A stretch of DNA of 60,855 bases. It comes from CAYWJT01 sp964458655. GTDB lineage: Bacteria > Acidobacteriota > Aminicenantia > Aminicenantales > Saccharicenantaceae. The notes under the pieces were generated by a model. It made no database searches, had not been told where the DNA came from, and saw only the letters and a program-made list of their open reading frames with translations. The first letter of the stretch is position 1. The number at the start of each line of letters is the position of its first letter. The stretch is taken from assembly GCA_964458655.1 (NCBI GenBank), contig CAYWJT010000007.1:1-60855 (forward strand), read 5' to 3'. Made by a program: the position numbers and the translations under genes. Positions 10,665 through 19,124 of this stretch are shown one piece after another.

Positions 10665-11276
10665 CTAAGCGCGTTCCGCGAGATACTTTTCGAGGAAGGC
10701 CCTCAGCTTGCGCAGGGCCCGGCCGCGGTGGCTGACGGCGTTCTTTTCGTCGGGTGAAAGCTCGGCGAAAGTCCGGCGGAGGGGGTGGTAATAGAACACC
10801 GGGTCGTAGCCGAAGCCGTTATAGCCGCGCGGCTCGAAAGCGACCCGGCCGCGGACCTGTCCGCGCAGCTCCTTTATGATGCGTCCGTTCTCGGCCAGGG
10901 CCATGACCGAAACGAAGCGCGCCGCGCGGTCGCCGCGGCCGACGCCTCGGAGCAGGCGCAGGACCTTGCGGATGTTCTTCTCGTCCGAGGGAGCCGGGCT
11001 GGAGAAGCGCGCCGAGCGGACGCCCGGCGCTCCGCCGAGATAGGATATTTCCAGACCGGAGTCCTCCGCCAGCACCAGGCCGGCGACCTTCCGGCTGTAA
11101 TAGACCGCCTTGGCCCGGGCGTTATCGGAGAAAGTCTCGCCCCGCTCTTTGTAGGACGCGTCCGGCAGGGCCTGCCGCAGGCCGCGCACGCGCACCGGCA
11201 GGCCGCGGAGCAGCCGCCGGATCTCCCTTTCCTTGCCGGCGTTGGTGGTGGCGATGGTCAGGCCGAGCTCAGTCAA
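10665..11276 (-). CDS. rdgB: Non-canonical purine NTP pyrophosphatase
   Basis: A RdgB/HAM1-family house-cleaning enzyme that hydrolyses ITP, dITP and XTP to monophosphates, keeping deaminated purines out of nucleic acids. About 203 residues. Motifs: ATTNAGKEREI at the N-terminus (Thr/Asn/Lys substrate loop), VLAEDSGLEISYLGGAPGVRSARF in two parts (catalytic Asp), and YNGFGYDPVFYY. TTG is read as the start at 11276, overlapping the end of the mgtC-like gene by eight bases; no strong ribosome-binding site is visible, so the start is the least certain part. Confidence 0.93.
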   Translation of the reverse strand: MTELGLTIATTNAGKEREIRRLLRGLPVRVRGLRQALPDASYKERGETFSDNARAKAVYYSRKVAGLVLAEDSGLEISYLGGAPGVRSARFSSPAPSDEKNIRKVLRLLRGVGRGDRAARFVSVMALAENGRIIKELRGQVRGRVAFEPRGYNGFGYDPVFYYHPLRRTFAELSPDEKNAVSHRGRALRKLRAFLEKYLAERA

Positions 11277-11916
11277 CTTTCAGCTCTTCGACGCCTTCCA
11301 GGTCCAGGATGCCCTGCACGAACTCGAGCTCCTTCTCTTCGGGGGCCGAGAAGGCGAAGTTGACGAACAGGAGCGCGCCTTCTTTCTTGAGCGTGATCTT
11401 ATCGATACGGACGCCGTGATGCATGGCCAACCGGCGGATGCTCGATAATACCGCCGGCCGGTCCTTGAGCCTAAGGTGGTACTGGAACTGGTTCCTGCGG
11501 CGGAACCCTTTTTCCACCTGGAGGAACAGGGTCAGAGTGATGACGGTCAGGGCGGCGAAGATGAAGGCCGGCAGGTAATAGCCGGCGCCGATGGCCAGGC
11601 CCAGACCGGCCACGAGCCACAGCGTGGAAGCGGTTGTCAGGCCGGCGACCGTGCCTCGCGACTGGATGATCGTGCCGGCGCCCAGGAAGCCGATGCCGGT
11701 CATCATGCCGGCGGCCATGCGGATGAGCGAGTCCGCGGTGCCGCCCTTGGCCTGGATGAGCATGACGGCGACGGCCATCATCATCGTCGAGGTGATGCAG
11801 ACGATGATGTTCGTGCGCAGGCCGGCCGGCTTCTGCATGGCCTCGCGTTCCAGCCCGATGATGCCGCCCAGGGCCACGGCCAGGACCAGCTTGAGCAAAA
11901 GTTCGAGTATCGCCAT
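11269..11916 (-). CDS. MgtC/SapB family membrane protein
   Basis: A 215-residue membrane protein. The N-terminal domain has four to five hydrophobic helices and the family signature GGIIGLEREAMQKPAGLRTN region, with GIGFLGAGTIIQ and GLTTASTLWLVAGLGLAIG. The C-terminal cytoplasmic part (about 140-215) is ACT-like. MgtC proteins are linked to growth at low Mg2+ and virulence in pathogens by modulating ATP synthase or phosphate uptake; the role in free-living bacteria is unclear. ATG 11916 was chosen because upstream codons to 12024 do not resemble the family. It overlaps rdgB by eight bases. Confidence 0.88.
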   Translation of the reverse strand: MAILELLLKLVLAVALGGIIGLEREAMQKPAGLRTNIIVCITSTMMMAVAVMLIQAKGGTADSLIRMAAGMMTGIGFLGAGTIIQSRGTVAGLTTASTLWLVAGLGLAIGAGYYLPAFIFAALTVITLTLFLQVEKGFRRRNQFQYHLRLKDRPAVLSSIRRLAMHHGVRIDKITLKKEGALLFVNFAFSAPEEKELEFVQGILDLEGVEELKVD

Positions 11917-12136
11917 GTTGTTTTCCACGTGATATTTATCATCCTGTCGTGCCGATGTCAACGCCGTGAAAAAGGGCAACGGACCGGCGACGACGGTTCC
12001 TGAGGCCAATGGAGCTTTTACCATGAGTCCCCTTCCAGGGTCGCTCCTGTTCTGTTAAAATAAGCCGAATTCGGCAAGACGCCCGGCAAGCGGGCCGCTC
12101 CCGCCGGCGCGGGCATCCTTAACTGGAGGCGAGACG

Positions 12137-13426
12137 ATGTCGACACTGATCAAGAAGGTCATAGGCCGCGAGATCCTGGACAGCCGGGGCAACCCGACCG
12201 TCGAGGTGGAGGTCGAGCTCGAGGACGGCGCCCGGGCTCGGGCCGCGGTGCCCTCCGGGGCCTCGACGGGCGTTCACGAGGCCCTCGAGCTCCGCGACGG
12301 CGACAAGCAGCGCTACGGGGGCAAGGGCGTCCTCAAGGCGGTAGGCTTCGTCAACAGGGAGATCGCGGGCGCGGTGACGGGACTGGACGCCCGGGACCAG
12401 CTCGGCGTCGACCGGGCCATGTTGGAGCTCGACGGAACGGAGAACAAGAGCCGCCTCGGCGCCAACGCCATCCTGGGCGTGAGCATGGCCGTGGCCCGGG
12501 CCGCGGCCGAATCCGCCGGGCTGCCGCTCTTCCGTTATCTCGGCGGGGCCGCGGCGCGGCTCCTGCCGGTCCCCATGTTCAACATCCTGAACGGCGGCGT
12601 CCACGCCAACTGGCAGGGGACCGACCTGCAGGAATTCATGATCGCCCCGGTCGGCGCTCCCAACTTCCGCGAGGCCCTGCGCTGGGGCAGCGAGACCTAT
12701 CACGCCCTCAAGGCCGTGCTCAAGTCCGGCGGCTATTCGACCGGCGTCGGCGACGAGGGCGGCTTCGCGCCGGCCTTCAAGAGAAACTCCGAGGCCCTGG
12801 ACAACATCATCGCGGCCATTGAGAAAGCCGGCTTCCAGCCGGGCCGGGACATCGCCATCGGGCTCGACCCGGCGTCGAGCGGCTTCTACGAGGACGGCCG
12901 CTACAACCTGCGCACGGAGAAGCGCAAGGCGAGCTCCGAAGAGATGGTGGCCATGTACGCGGAGTGGGTCGGCAAGTACCCGATTGTGCTCATCGAGGAC
13001 GGCCTGGCCGAGGACGACTGGGAAGGCTGGAAGCTCCTCAACCGGACGCTCGGCGACAGGGTCGAGCTTGTCGGCGACGACATCTTCGTCACCAACGTCA
13101 AGCGCATCGCCCGCGGCATCGAGCTCGGGGTCGCCAACTCCGTCCTCATCAAGCTCAACCAGATCGGGACGCTTACGGAGACCATGGCGGCGATAGAAAT
13201 GGCCAGGCAGGCCGGCTGGGGCGCCCTCATCTCGCACCGCAGCGGCGAGACCGTGGACAGCTTCATCGCCGACCTGACGGTGGCTTCGGGCATGGGCAAG
13301 CTCAAGACCGGCGCGCCCTGCCGCGGGGAGCGGGTGGAGAAGTACAACCAGCTCATGCGCATCGAGGAGGAACTCGGCCCGTCCGCGGTCTACGCCGGCC
13401 CCAGCGCCTTTAAAAAAGGCCGTTAA
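12137..13426 (+). CDS. eno: Enolase
   Basis: Phosphopyruvate hydratase, converting 2-phosphoglycerate to phosphoenolpyruvate in glycolysis and gluconeogenesis. At 429 residues it has the normal length. Motifs: GREILDSRGNPTVEVEV at the N-terminus, PSGASTGVHEALELRD, GDDIFVTN (Mg2+ ligand), LIKLNQIGTLTET with the catalytic Lys, and SHRSGETVDSFIADL. GGAGGCGAG lies upstream of the ATG. It appears monocistronic, with the Rrf2-pst promoter starting about 20 bases after its stop. Confidence 0.97.
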   Translation: MSTLIKKVIGREILDSRGNPTVEVEVELEDGARARAAVPSGASTGVHEALELRDGDKQRYGGKGVLKAVGFVNREIAGAVTGLDARDQLGVDRAMLELDGTENKSRLGANAILGVSMAVARAAAESAGLPLFRYLGGAAARLLPVPMFNILNGGVHANWQGTDLQEFMIAPVGAPNFREALRWGSETYHALKAVLKSGGYSTGVGDEGGFAPAFKRNSEALDNIIAAIEKAGFQPGRDIAIGLDPASSGFYEDGRYNLRTEKRKASSEEMVAMYAEWVGKYPIVLIEDGLAEDDWEGWKLLNRTLGDRVELVGDDIFVTNVKRIARGIELGVANSVLIKLNQIGTLTETMAAIEMARQAGWGALISHRSGETVDSFIADLTVASGMGKLKTGAPCRGERVEKYNQLMRIEEELGPSAVYAGPSAFKKGR

Positions 13427-13444
13427 AAGCGGAATATTTTTCTC

Positions 13445-13473
13445 TTGACACGACACCTTTGGTTTTGTTATAT
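13445..13473 (+). promoter_or_regulatory. Promoter of the rrf2-pst operon
   Basis: TTGACA at 13445-13450, a 17-base spacer and TTATAT at 13468-13473 (or TATGAT just after) form a strong sigma-70-like promoter in an AT-rich patch. The following GTCGATTGATTTAGTCG contains a short dyad (GTCGA...TAGTCG) that could be an operator for the Rrf2 protein itself; this is inference. Confidence 0.6.
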
Positions 13474-13514
13474 GATTATGTCGATTGATTTAGTCGTCTA
13501 ATAGGCGAGGCGCC

Positions 13515-13982
13515 ATGAAGATCTCGACCAAAGGCGAATACGCGAGCCGGGCCATGCTCGAGCTCTCCCTGAGATACGGGGAGCGGCCCCTTCACATCAG
13601 GGAGATCTCCAAGGCCCAGAACATCCCCAAGCGCTTCCTGGAGCAGATCCTGCTCATGCTCAAGCGGGCCGGATACGTCAAGAGCGAGAAGGGCAAGAAG
13701 GGCGGCTACTACCTGGCCAGGCCGCCAGCCGAGATAAACGTTGCCGGCGTCATCAGGGCCATGGACGGTCCGCTCGCCCCCATCGAATGCGTCAGCGTCA
13801 TATCCCACAAGTCCTGCCCCATGGAGGAATTCTGCGGATTGCGCACCCTCTGGAAGGAAGTCCGCGACAGCGTGGCCGAGCTGCTCGAGAGGACGACTTT
13901 CGCCGACCTCGTCGAGCGTCACCGCAAGGTGCAGCGCCGGCCGGGCGGGGAGCCTCGTTCGGGCGGCAGGACGGAGGCCTGA
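13515..13982 (+). CDS. Rrf2-family transcriptional regulator
   Basis: A 155-residue winged-helix regulator. The N-terminus MKISTKGEYASRAMLELS and the recognition region NIPKRFLEQILLMLKRAGYV are typical of Rrf2. Three cysteines, C92, C101 and C107, lie in the arrangement of Fe-S-binding members (IscR/RsrR type), so it may sense redox state, iron or nitrosative stress. A 25-residue basic tail follows. It begins 42 bases after a strong promoter and ends two bases before pstS, so it is the first gene of the phosphate-transport operon. PhoB/PhoR or PhoU would be the usual partners; none is seen here. Confidence 0.9.
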   Translation: MKISTKGEYASRAMLELSLRYGERPLHIREISKAQNIPKRFLEQILLMLKRAGYVKSEKGKKGGYYLARPPAEINVAGVIRAMDGPLAPIECVSVISHKSCPMEEFCGLRTLWKEVRDSVAELLERTTFADLVERHRKVQRRPGGEPRSGGRTEA

Positions 13983-13984
13983 CG

Positions 13985-15178
13985 ATGGGTCTTCACGCCC
14001 CGCGCGCTTTCGGACATTCCCGGCCGGACAGCCGCCGGCCGAGCCGGTTCGCGGCAGCGCTGATCCTGGCCTGCGCTCTGTGCCTGATGCCGTCCGGACC
14101 GGTCGCGTCGGCGCGAACAGCCGGGCCGTCGAGTCCTGTCCACTCGGAGATAGATACAGCAGCCGTTCCCGCGGCGTTTCGAAAGGCCGGTTTCAAGGCC
14201 GAAACGAAACCGGTTCCCGCCCCCGCGCCGTCCGAAACTTCAGCCCTGGTCAACCGGCGAGATCCTTTCTCTGCATCCACCTCCGCCGACGAATCCGGAG
14301 CCGTTTCCATCTCCGGCGCCTGGGCCATTTACCCCCTCGCCGTCCGTTGGCAGGAGGAGTTCCGGAAGGCCTTCCCCGGCGTCAGGATCGATGTCCAGGC
14401 CGGCGGCGCGGGCAAGGGCATGGCCGACGTCCTGGCCGGAGTCGTGGACATCGGCATGGTCTCGCGGGCCGTCAACCAGGTCGAGCTCGATAGAGGCGCC
14501 CTTCCCTTCGCCGTGGCCAAGGACGCCGTCGTCGTCACCGTCAGCCGCCGCAACCCCTTCCTGAAAGAGCTCCTCGAGCGCGGCCTGACCAGGGACGATT
14601 TCCGCCGCGTTTGGGTCACTGCCGAGGTCAGGAGTTGGGAAGAGCTCCTCGGCCGCGAGCCCAAGACACCTATCCACGTCTTCACACGCTCCGACGCCTG
14701 CGGCGCGGCCGAGACCTGGGCCGACTTCCTGGGCAAAAAGCAGGAGGACCTCCAGGGCCTGGGCGTTTTCGGCGACCCGGGACTGGTCGAGGCCGTGCGG
14801 CGCGACCCCTTGGCCATCGGCTACAACAACGTCAATTTCGCCTACGACCCGCGCACTAAAAAGCCCGTCGCCGGCGTCGAGATCTGTCCCGTCGACTTTG
14901 ACGGCGACGGCCGCCTCGAGCCCGCCGAGCGCTTCTACGCCGGCCGCGACGACCTCACCACTGCCATCGCCGCGGGACGCTATCCTTCGCCGCCCGCGCG
15001 CGCCCTTTACTTCGTGACGCGTGGCCGGCCGCGCAACCGGGCCGCCGCCCTGTTCCTGAAGTGGGCCCTGACCGAGGGCCAGGCCTTCGTCTCCGAGATG
15101 GGTTACATCGCCTTATCTAAGGAAACGATCGCAGCCGGCCTGGCCGCGGTCGAGGAGGCCCTCAAGGAGGCGAGATGA
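13985..15178 (+). CDS. pstS: Phosphate ABC transporter substrate-binding protein (PstS-like)
   Basis: A 397-residue exported binding protein for high-affinity phosphate uptake. A signal peptide (hydrophobic about 22-38, VASARTAG cleavage region) is followed by a Pro/Ala-rich linker. The PBP-like domain starts near residue 100 with SISGAWAIYPLAVRWQEEF. It has VDIGMVSRAVNQVE and the late motif GYNNVNFAYDP. An unusual DFDGDGRLEPAE stretch (about residue 303) resembles a calcium-binding EF-hand loop. ATG 13985 is two bases after the Rrf2 stop. The stop overlaps pstC (ATGA). Divergence from E. coli PstS is considerable, so another oxyanion is possible, but PstC/A/B neighbours support phosphate. 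Confidence 0.82.
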   Translation: MGLHAPRAFGHSRPDSRRPSRFAAALILACALCLMPSGPVASARTAGPSSPVHSEIDTAAVPAAFRKAGFKAETKPVPAPAPSETSALVNRRDPFSASTSADESGAVSISGAWAIYPLAVRWQEEFRKAFPGVRIDVQAGGAGKGMADVLAGVVDIGMVSRAVNQVELDRGALPFAVAKDAVVVTVSRRNPFLKELLERGLTRDDFRRVWVTAEVRSWEELLGREPKTPIHVFTRSDACGAAETWADFLGKKQEDLQGLGVFGDPGLVEAVRRDPLAIGYNNVNFAYDPRTKKPVAGVEICPVDFDGDGRLEPAERFYAGRDDLTTAIAAGRYPSPPARALYFVTRGRPRNRAAALFLKWALTEGQAFVSEMGYIALSKETIAAGLAAVEEALKEAR

Positions 15179-16056
15179 GATATTTCCTGGACCGCTCGGC
15201 CCGCCGGCTCTTCCCGCTCCTGGCCGGCTTCCCGGGCTTCGTGGTCCTGCTCATCGCCGCTGGGCTCTTCTTCAGGTCCCGAGCCGTCGTCCTGACCCAG
15301 CCGTTCTCGAAGCTGCTGCTCTCGTCGGCCTGGCTCCCGTCCAGGGGCGAGTTCGGCTTCCTGCCGTTCATCGCCGGGACGATGTACGTGACGGTCGTCG
15401 CCGTCATCCTGGCCCTGCCGGTCTCACTGCTAGCCGCCGCCTACCTCTCGGAGTGCGCGCCGCGCCGCCTGCGCGGCCTGGCCGCCACGGTCATCGACGT
15501 TCTGGCCGGCCTGCCCTCGGTCATCTTCGGAGTCTGGGGCGTGCTCGTCGTCGTGCCCGCGGTGGGCGCTCTGGCCGGCCTGTTCGGGGCGGCCTCGAGC
15601 GGCTACTCCGTCCTGGCCGGCGCCGTCGTCCTGGCCGTCATGATCTCGCCGACCGTCATGCATATCATCTTGGAGGTTTTCTCGTCCATCCCGGCCTCGC
15701 TCCGCGAAGCATCCCTGGCCCTGGGCGCGACACGCTGGGAGACGACCAGGCGCGTCGTCCTGCGCAAGGCCGCGCCCGGCATCATCGCCGCCACCGTGCT
15801 GGGCTTCTCGCGGGCCTTCGGCGAGACCATCGCCGTCCTCATGGTCGTCGGCAACGTGGCCGTCATACCGCGCTCGCCCTTCGACCCGGGCTATCCTCTG
15901 CCGGCGCTCATCGCCAACAACTACGGCGAGATGATGTCCGTGCCCATGTACGACGCGGCCCTGATGTTCGCGGCCCTCGTCCTGCTCGTCGTCGTCATCG
16001 TCTCGAACGTCCTGGCCCGGCGCGTCCTGGTGCGCCTCGAAAGGAGGGCGGCATGA
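15175..16056 (+). CDS. pstC: Phosphate ABC transporter permease PstC
   Basis: An inner-membrane permease of 293 residues with six predicted helices and the binding-protein-dependent transport signature (EASLALGATRWETTRRVVLRKAAPGI in the EAA loop, about 183-208). GFSRAFGETIAVLMVVGN is a PstC hallmark. It forms the translocation path with PstA. It overlaps both neighbours through ATGA junctions, indicating coupled translation within rrf2-pstSCAB. Confidence 0.93.
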   Translation: MRYFLDRSARRLFPLLAGFPGFVVLLIAAGLFFRSRAVVLTQPFSKLLLSSAWLPSRGEFGFLPFIAGTMYVTVVAVILALPVSLLAAAYLSECAPRRLRGLAATVIDVLAGLPSVIFGVWGVLVVVPAVGALAGLFGAASSGYSVLAGAVVLAVMISPTVMHIILEVFSSIPASLREASLALGATRWETTRRVVLRKAAPGIIAATVLGFSRAFGETIAVLMVVGNVAVIPRSPFDPGYPLPALIANNYGEMMSVPMYDAALMFAALVLLVVVIVSNVLARRVLVRLERRAA

Positions 16057-16940
16057 CCGCATCCGCGGCCGCCGCGGCCGACCGCCGCCTGGCCCGGCGC
16101 AAGCGCGCCGACAGGCTCTTCCGCGGCCTGGGCCTGGTCGCGACCGGCCTCGTTGGCGGCGTGCTGCTCCTCATCCTGGCCGTCATCGTCTGGAAGGGCC
16201 TGCCCGCACTCAACCTCGACATGCTCACCAGGACGCCGCGCGGCGGCTACTACATCGGCCGGGAGGGCGGCATCCTTAATGCCATAGTCGGCTCGGCCCT
16301 GCTCGGCTTGGGCGCCACGGCCGCGGCCTTCTTATTGAGCCTGCCGCTCGCGCTCTTCCTGAACATATACCGGTCGCGGACATCGCGCTTCGCGACTTTC
16401 ACCCGCTTCTCGCTCGACGTCCTCTGGGGCGTACCGTCCATCGTCTACGGCGCCTTCGGCTTCATCATCATGGCCGCCATGGGCCTGCGGGCGTCGCTTT
16501 TGGCCGGCATCATCACCGTGGCCCTGCTCGAGTTCCCCATCATGACCCGGGCCATGGACGAGGTGGTCAGGCTCGTGCCGCGCGAGCTTCTGGACGCCTC
16601 CTATTCGGTCGGCGCTACCCGGCTCGAGACGGCCTTCAAGGTCGCGGCCCGCCAGTGCGCCCCGGGCATCCTGACAGGCGTCCTCATCGCCTTCGGCCGC
16701 GGCGTGGGCGACGCGGCCTCGGTCCTGTTCACGGCCGGCTACACCGACCGCGTCCCGGCTTCGCTCTTTCAGCCGGCGGCCACCCTGCCGCTGGCCATCT
16801 TCTTCCAGATCGGGACGCCCTATCCCGAGGTCCAGCAGCGGGCCTACGCCTCGGCCGTCGTGCTGACCGTCCTCGTGCTCGCGATAAGCCTCATCGGGCG
16901 CTCCTTCTCCAGGCGATACAGGAAAACCGTGGTAAGGTGA
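16053..16940 (+). CDS. pstA: Phosphate ABC transporter permease PstA
   Basis: The second permease subunit, 295 residues, six predicted helices. The EAA loop reads ELLDASYSVGATRLETAFKV and is followed by GRGVGDAASVLFTAGY, matching PstA. ATG 16053 overlaps the pstC stop (ATGA). An open frame extends upstream through pstC in another frame but is a shadow. It ends with a positively charged tail just before pstB. Confidence 0.92.
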   Translation: MTASAAAAADRRLARRKRADRLFRGLGLVATGLVGGVLLLILAVIVWKGLPALNLDMLTRTPRGGYYIGREGGILNAIVGSALLGLGATAAAFLLSLPLALFLNIYRSRTSRFATFTRFSLDVLWGVPSIVYGAFGFIIMAAMGLRASLLAGIITVALLEFPIMTRAMDEVVRLVPRELLDASYSVGATRLETAFKVAARQCAPGILTGVLIAFGRGVGDAASVLFTAGYTDRVPASLFQPAATLPLAIFFQIGTPYPEVQQRAYASAVVLTVLVLAISLIGRSFSRRYRKTVVR

Positions 16941-16945
16941 CGAAC

Positions 16946-17716
16946 ATGGTGCTGCGGCAGGACAAAGTCCACATCAGCGTCAGGAACCTGAACGTGAGCT
17001 ACGGCGGGCTCGCCGTGCTCCGGGACATAAACCTGGACATTCCGGCCCGCAAGACCACGGTCATCATCGGGCCCTCGGGCTGCGGCAAGACGACCCTGCT
17101 CAAGTCCATGAACCGGCTGCTCGACGGCATCGAGGGCGTCACGATCGAAGGGGAGGTGCTGGTCGACGGCGAGAACATCTACGACCCGGCGGCCGAGGTC
17201 ACCCTGGTCCGGCGCAAGATGGGCCTGCTGTCCCAGAAGCCCCAGGTCCTGCCGATGTCGATCTACGAGAATGTCGCCTACGGGCCGCGCATCCACGGCG
17301 AGCGCGACCGCCGCCGCCTGGACCGGGTCGTCGAGGACCATCTGAAGCTCGCCGGGCTGTGGGAAGAGGTCAAGGACAGGCTCCACCAGCCGGCCTCCAA
17401 CCTCTCGCTGGGCCAGCAGCAGCGGCTGTGCCTCGCCCGCGGCCTGGCCGTCGAGCCCGAGATAATCCTGGGCGACGAGCCGACCTCGGCCCTCGACCCG
17501 GCCTCGAGCCAGAACGTCGAGCGCCGCCTGGGCGAGCTGAAGAAGGACTACACCGTGGTCATCGTCACCCACGTCCTGCGCCAGGCCAGGCGCGTCGCGG
17601 ACTACATCGCCTTCCTCTACCTCGGCGAGCTCGTCGAGCACGGCCCGGCCGAAGAGGTCTTCGGCGCGCCGAAGGACCCGCGCACCCGCGCCTACCTGAC
17701 CGGCGAGATAAGCTGA
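16946..17716 (+). CDS. pstB: Phosphate ABC transporter ATP-binding protein PstB
   Basis: A cytoplasmic ATPase of 256 residues energising phosphate import. Walker A GPSGCGKTT at about residues 43-51, Q-loop region GLLSQKPQVLPMSIYENVAYG, signature NLSLGQQQRLCLARGLA and Walker B ILGDEPTSALDP. The signature has LSLGQ instead of the canonical LSGGQ. The ATG at 16946 is preferred; a GTG at 16937 overlapping the pstA stop (GTGA) is an alternative. It is the last gene of the operon; no phoU follows. Confidence 0.93.
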   Translation: MVLRQDKVHISVRNLNVSYGGLAVLRDINLDIPARKTTVIIGPSGCGKTTLLKSMNRLLDGIEGVTIEGEVLVDGENIYDPAAEVTLVRRKMGLLSQKPQVLPMSIYENVAYGPRIHGERDRRRLDRVVEDHLKLAGLWEEVKDRLHQPASNLSLGQQQRLCLARGLAVEPEIILGDEPTSALDPASSQNVERRLGELKKDYTVVIVTHVLRQARRVADYIAFLYLGELVEHGPAEEVFGAPKDPRTRAYLTGEIS

Positions 17717-18074
17717 CCCCGACGGAGCCAGAGGGCCGAAATTCCTGCTGTACTCGCAACGCAAGCGCTGCTCTAACTATATTGTAATAAATATATTACG
17801 GCGCTAGAAGGCCGGGTTTGCGACGACTGGGCGCGGCCTTTGACCGGAGGAGTTCACTTTTCATTGCGCGTTATCGCTCGGCCGGCCGGCATCCATGGGC
17901 AGGGTTTGGGGTGATGATGCCGCTCGTTTTGCGAGTTTTATGAAGGCGGATTCGCGGGCATGTCGGACCGGGAAGAGAACGGCTGCGCGGGACCGCTAAC
18001 TTCTGTTGATATAATCGGCATCCGCATGGAAAGGGCGCTCGGAAGAGTGGGCAAGGGCTGGAGAACAGGAAAAT
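17717..18074. other. Intergenic region between convergent pstB and hypA
   Basis: No gene is seen. An AT-rich dyad, GTAATA at 17784-17789 and TATTAC at 17794-17799, lies between AGCGC and GCGCT stretches and may form a hairpin. It has no T-run and is not a tRNA. The rest is unremarkable GC-rich sequence. Confidence 0.4.
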
Positions 18075-18099
18075 AGGTGAATGAGTAAACTGTCCCCTT
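18075..18099 (-). repeat. GGGGACAG-type repeat behind hypA stop
   Basis: Read on the minus strand, these 25 bases are identical to 9971-9995 behind xerC. The hypA TAA overlaps the edge of the repeat, so the hypA message would end in it. Confidence 0.8.
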
Positions 18100-18448
18100 A
18101 TTGATCGGTTTCGACCTCGAGCTTCTCGAGGATGAGCTCGTCGCCCGAGACGAGCTCGACGTCGCGCGAGCCGCACTTCGCGCAGGAATAATCGAGCTCC
18201 TCCCGGAACGACTCGCCGCCGCAGGCCCGGCAGCGGAAGACCGGCTTCGTGACGTCGATCTCCAGGACAGCGCTCTCGGCGAAAGTCCCCTTCCGGCAGG
18301 CTTCGAAAGCGGACCGCAGCAGCTCGGGCACGACGCCTGACAGGACGCCGACGCGCAGCCTGACGAGCGTCACGCGGCAGTCGCCGTAGGGCTTGACCTC
18401 TTCGGCGAGGCGCTCGAAAAGCCCCTGGACGACGGAGAGCTCATGCAC
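18098..18448 (-). CDS. hypA: Hydrogenase nickel insertion protein HypA
   Basis: HypA delivers nickel to [NiFe] hydrogenase precursors with HypB. 116 residues beginning MHELSV, where His2 is the nickel ligand. The zinc-binding pairs are CRAC and CAKC at about residues 73-92. It overlaps hypB by eight bases and is the last gene of the hox-hyp cluster transcribed from about 24.1 kb. A dispersed repeat follows its stop directly. Confidence 0.95.
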   Translation of the reverse strand: MHELSVVQGLFERLAEEVKPYGDCRVTLVRLRVGVLSGVVPELLRSAFEACRKGTFAESAVLEIDVTKPVFRCRACGGESFREELDYSCAKCGSRDVELVSGDELILEKLEVETDQ

Positions 18449-19112
18449 CGGACGACCTCATCCTTTCGAGCGACTCCGCGAAAAAGGCGGCCAGCTCCTC
18501 GACGCCCGCGCCGGTCTTGGCCGAGGTGCGGAAAACCTGGAGCTTCGGGTTCATGGACAGGGCTTCCGCCTCCGCTTTGGCGGCGTCGAATTCGAGCGCG
18601 GCCGCGAGGTCCATCTTGGTCAGGATGAGGCACTGCGCCGTCAGGAAGGCCTTGGGGTATTTCTTGGGCTTGTCGTCGCCTTCGGGCGTCGAAAGCAGGA
18701 CGCAGCGCAGGCTTTCGCCCAGGTCGAAACTCGCGGGACAGACCAGGTTGCCGACGTTCTCGATGAAGAGAAAGTCGATGTCGGCCGGCACCTCGGCCAG
18801 GACCTTGCCTACCATCCGGGCGTCGAGATGGCAGGCGCCCCCGGTCGTGATCTGCCAGGCCGGCGCTCCTCGGGCGCGGATGCGCTCGGCGTCGCGCTCG
18901 GTCTCGACATCGCCCTCGATGACGGCCAGCCGGAAGCGGCCCTTGAAGACGTCGACCAGCCGCTCGAGCAGGGTGGTCTTGCCCGACCCGGGCGAGCTCA
19001 GGAAGTTGACGGCCAGGACGCGGCGTTCCCGCAGGCTGCGCCGAATCTCGGCCGCCACCTGGTTGTTGGTGCCGAGCAGGTCCTTGAGGACGAAGAGCTC
19101 TTTGCGGGTCAT
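18441..19112 (-). CDS. hypB: Hydrogenase maturation GTPase HypB
   Basis: A GTPase of 223 residues for nickel insertion. P-loop SSPGSGKTTLLERL (about 39-52), EGDVETERDAERI, metal site GGACHLDA and a conserved ENVGNLVCPASFDLGE region with the Cys that helps bind metal at the dimer interface. The NKxD equivalent is ILTKMDLA. It lacks the N-terminal CxxCGC motif and histidine-rich stretch that store nickel in some HypB proteins. Located 12 bases after the protease gene and overlapping hypA. Confidence 0.95.
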   Translation of the reverse strand: MTRKELFVLKDLLGTNNQVAAEIRRSLRERRVLAVNFLSSPGSGKTTLLERLVDVFKGRFRLAVIEGDVETERDAERIRARGAPAWQITTGGACHLDARMVGKVLAEVPADIDFLFIENVGNLVCPASFDLGESLRCVLLSTPEGDDKPKKYPKAFLTAQCLILTKMDLAAALEFDAAKAEAEALSMNPKLQVFRTSAKTGAGVEELAAFFAESLERMRSSGA

Positions 19113-19124
19113 CTTCCCATCCCT

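Noticed and set aside
15453..16052. 200-codon upstream extension of pstA in the pstC region
   Set aside because: Overlaps pstC completely in another frame and lacks membrane-helix character; the ATG at 16053 is the natural start.
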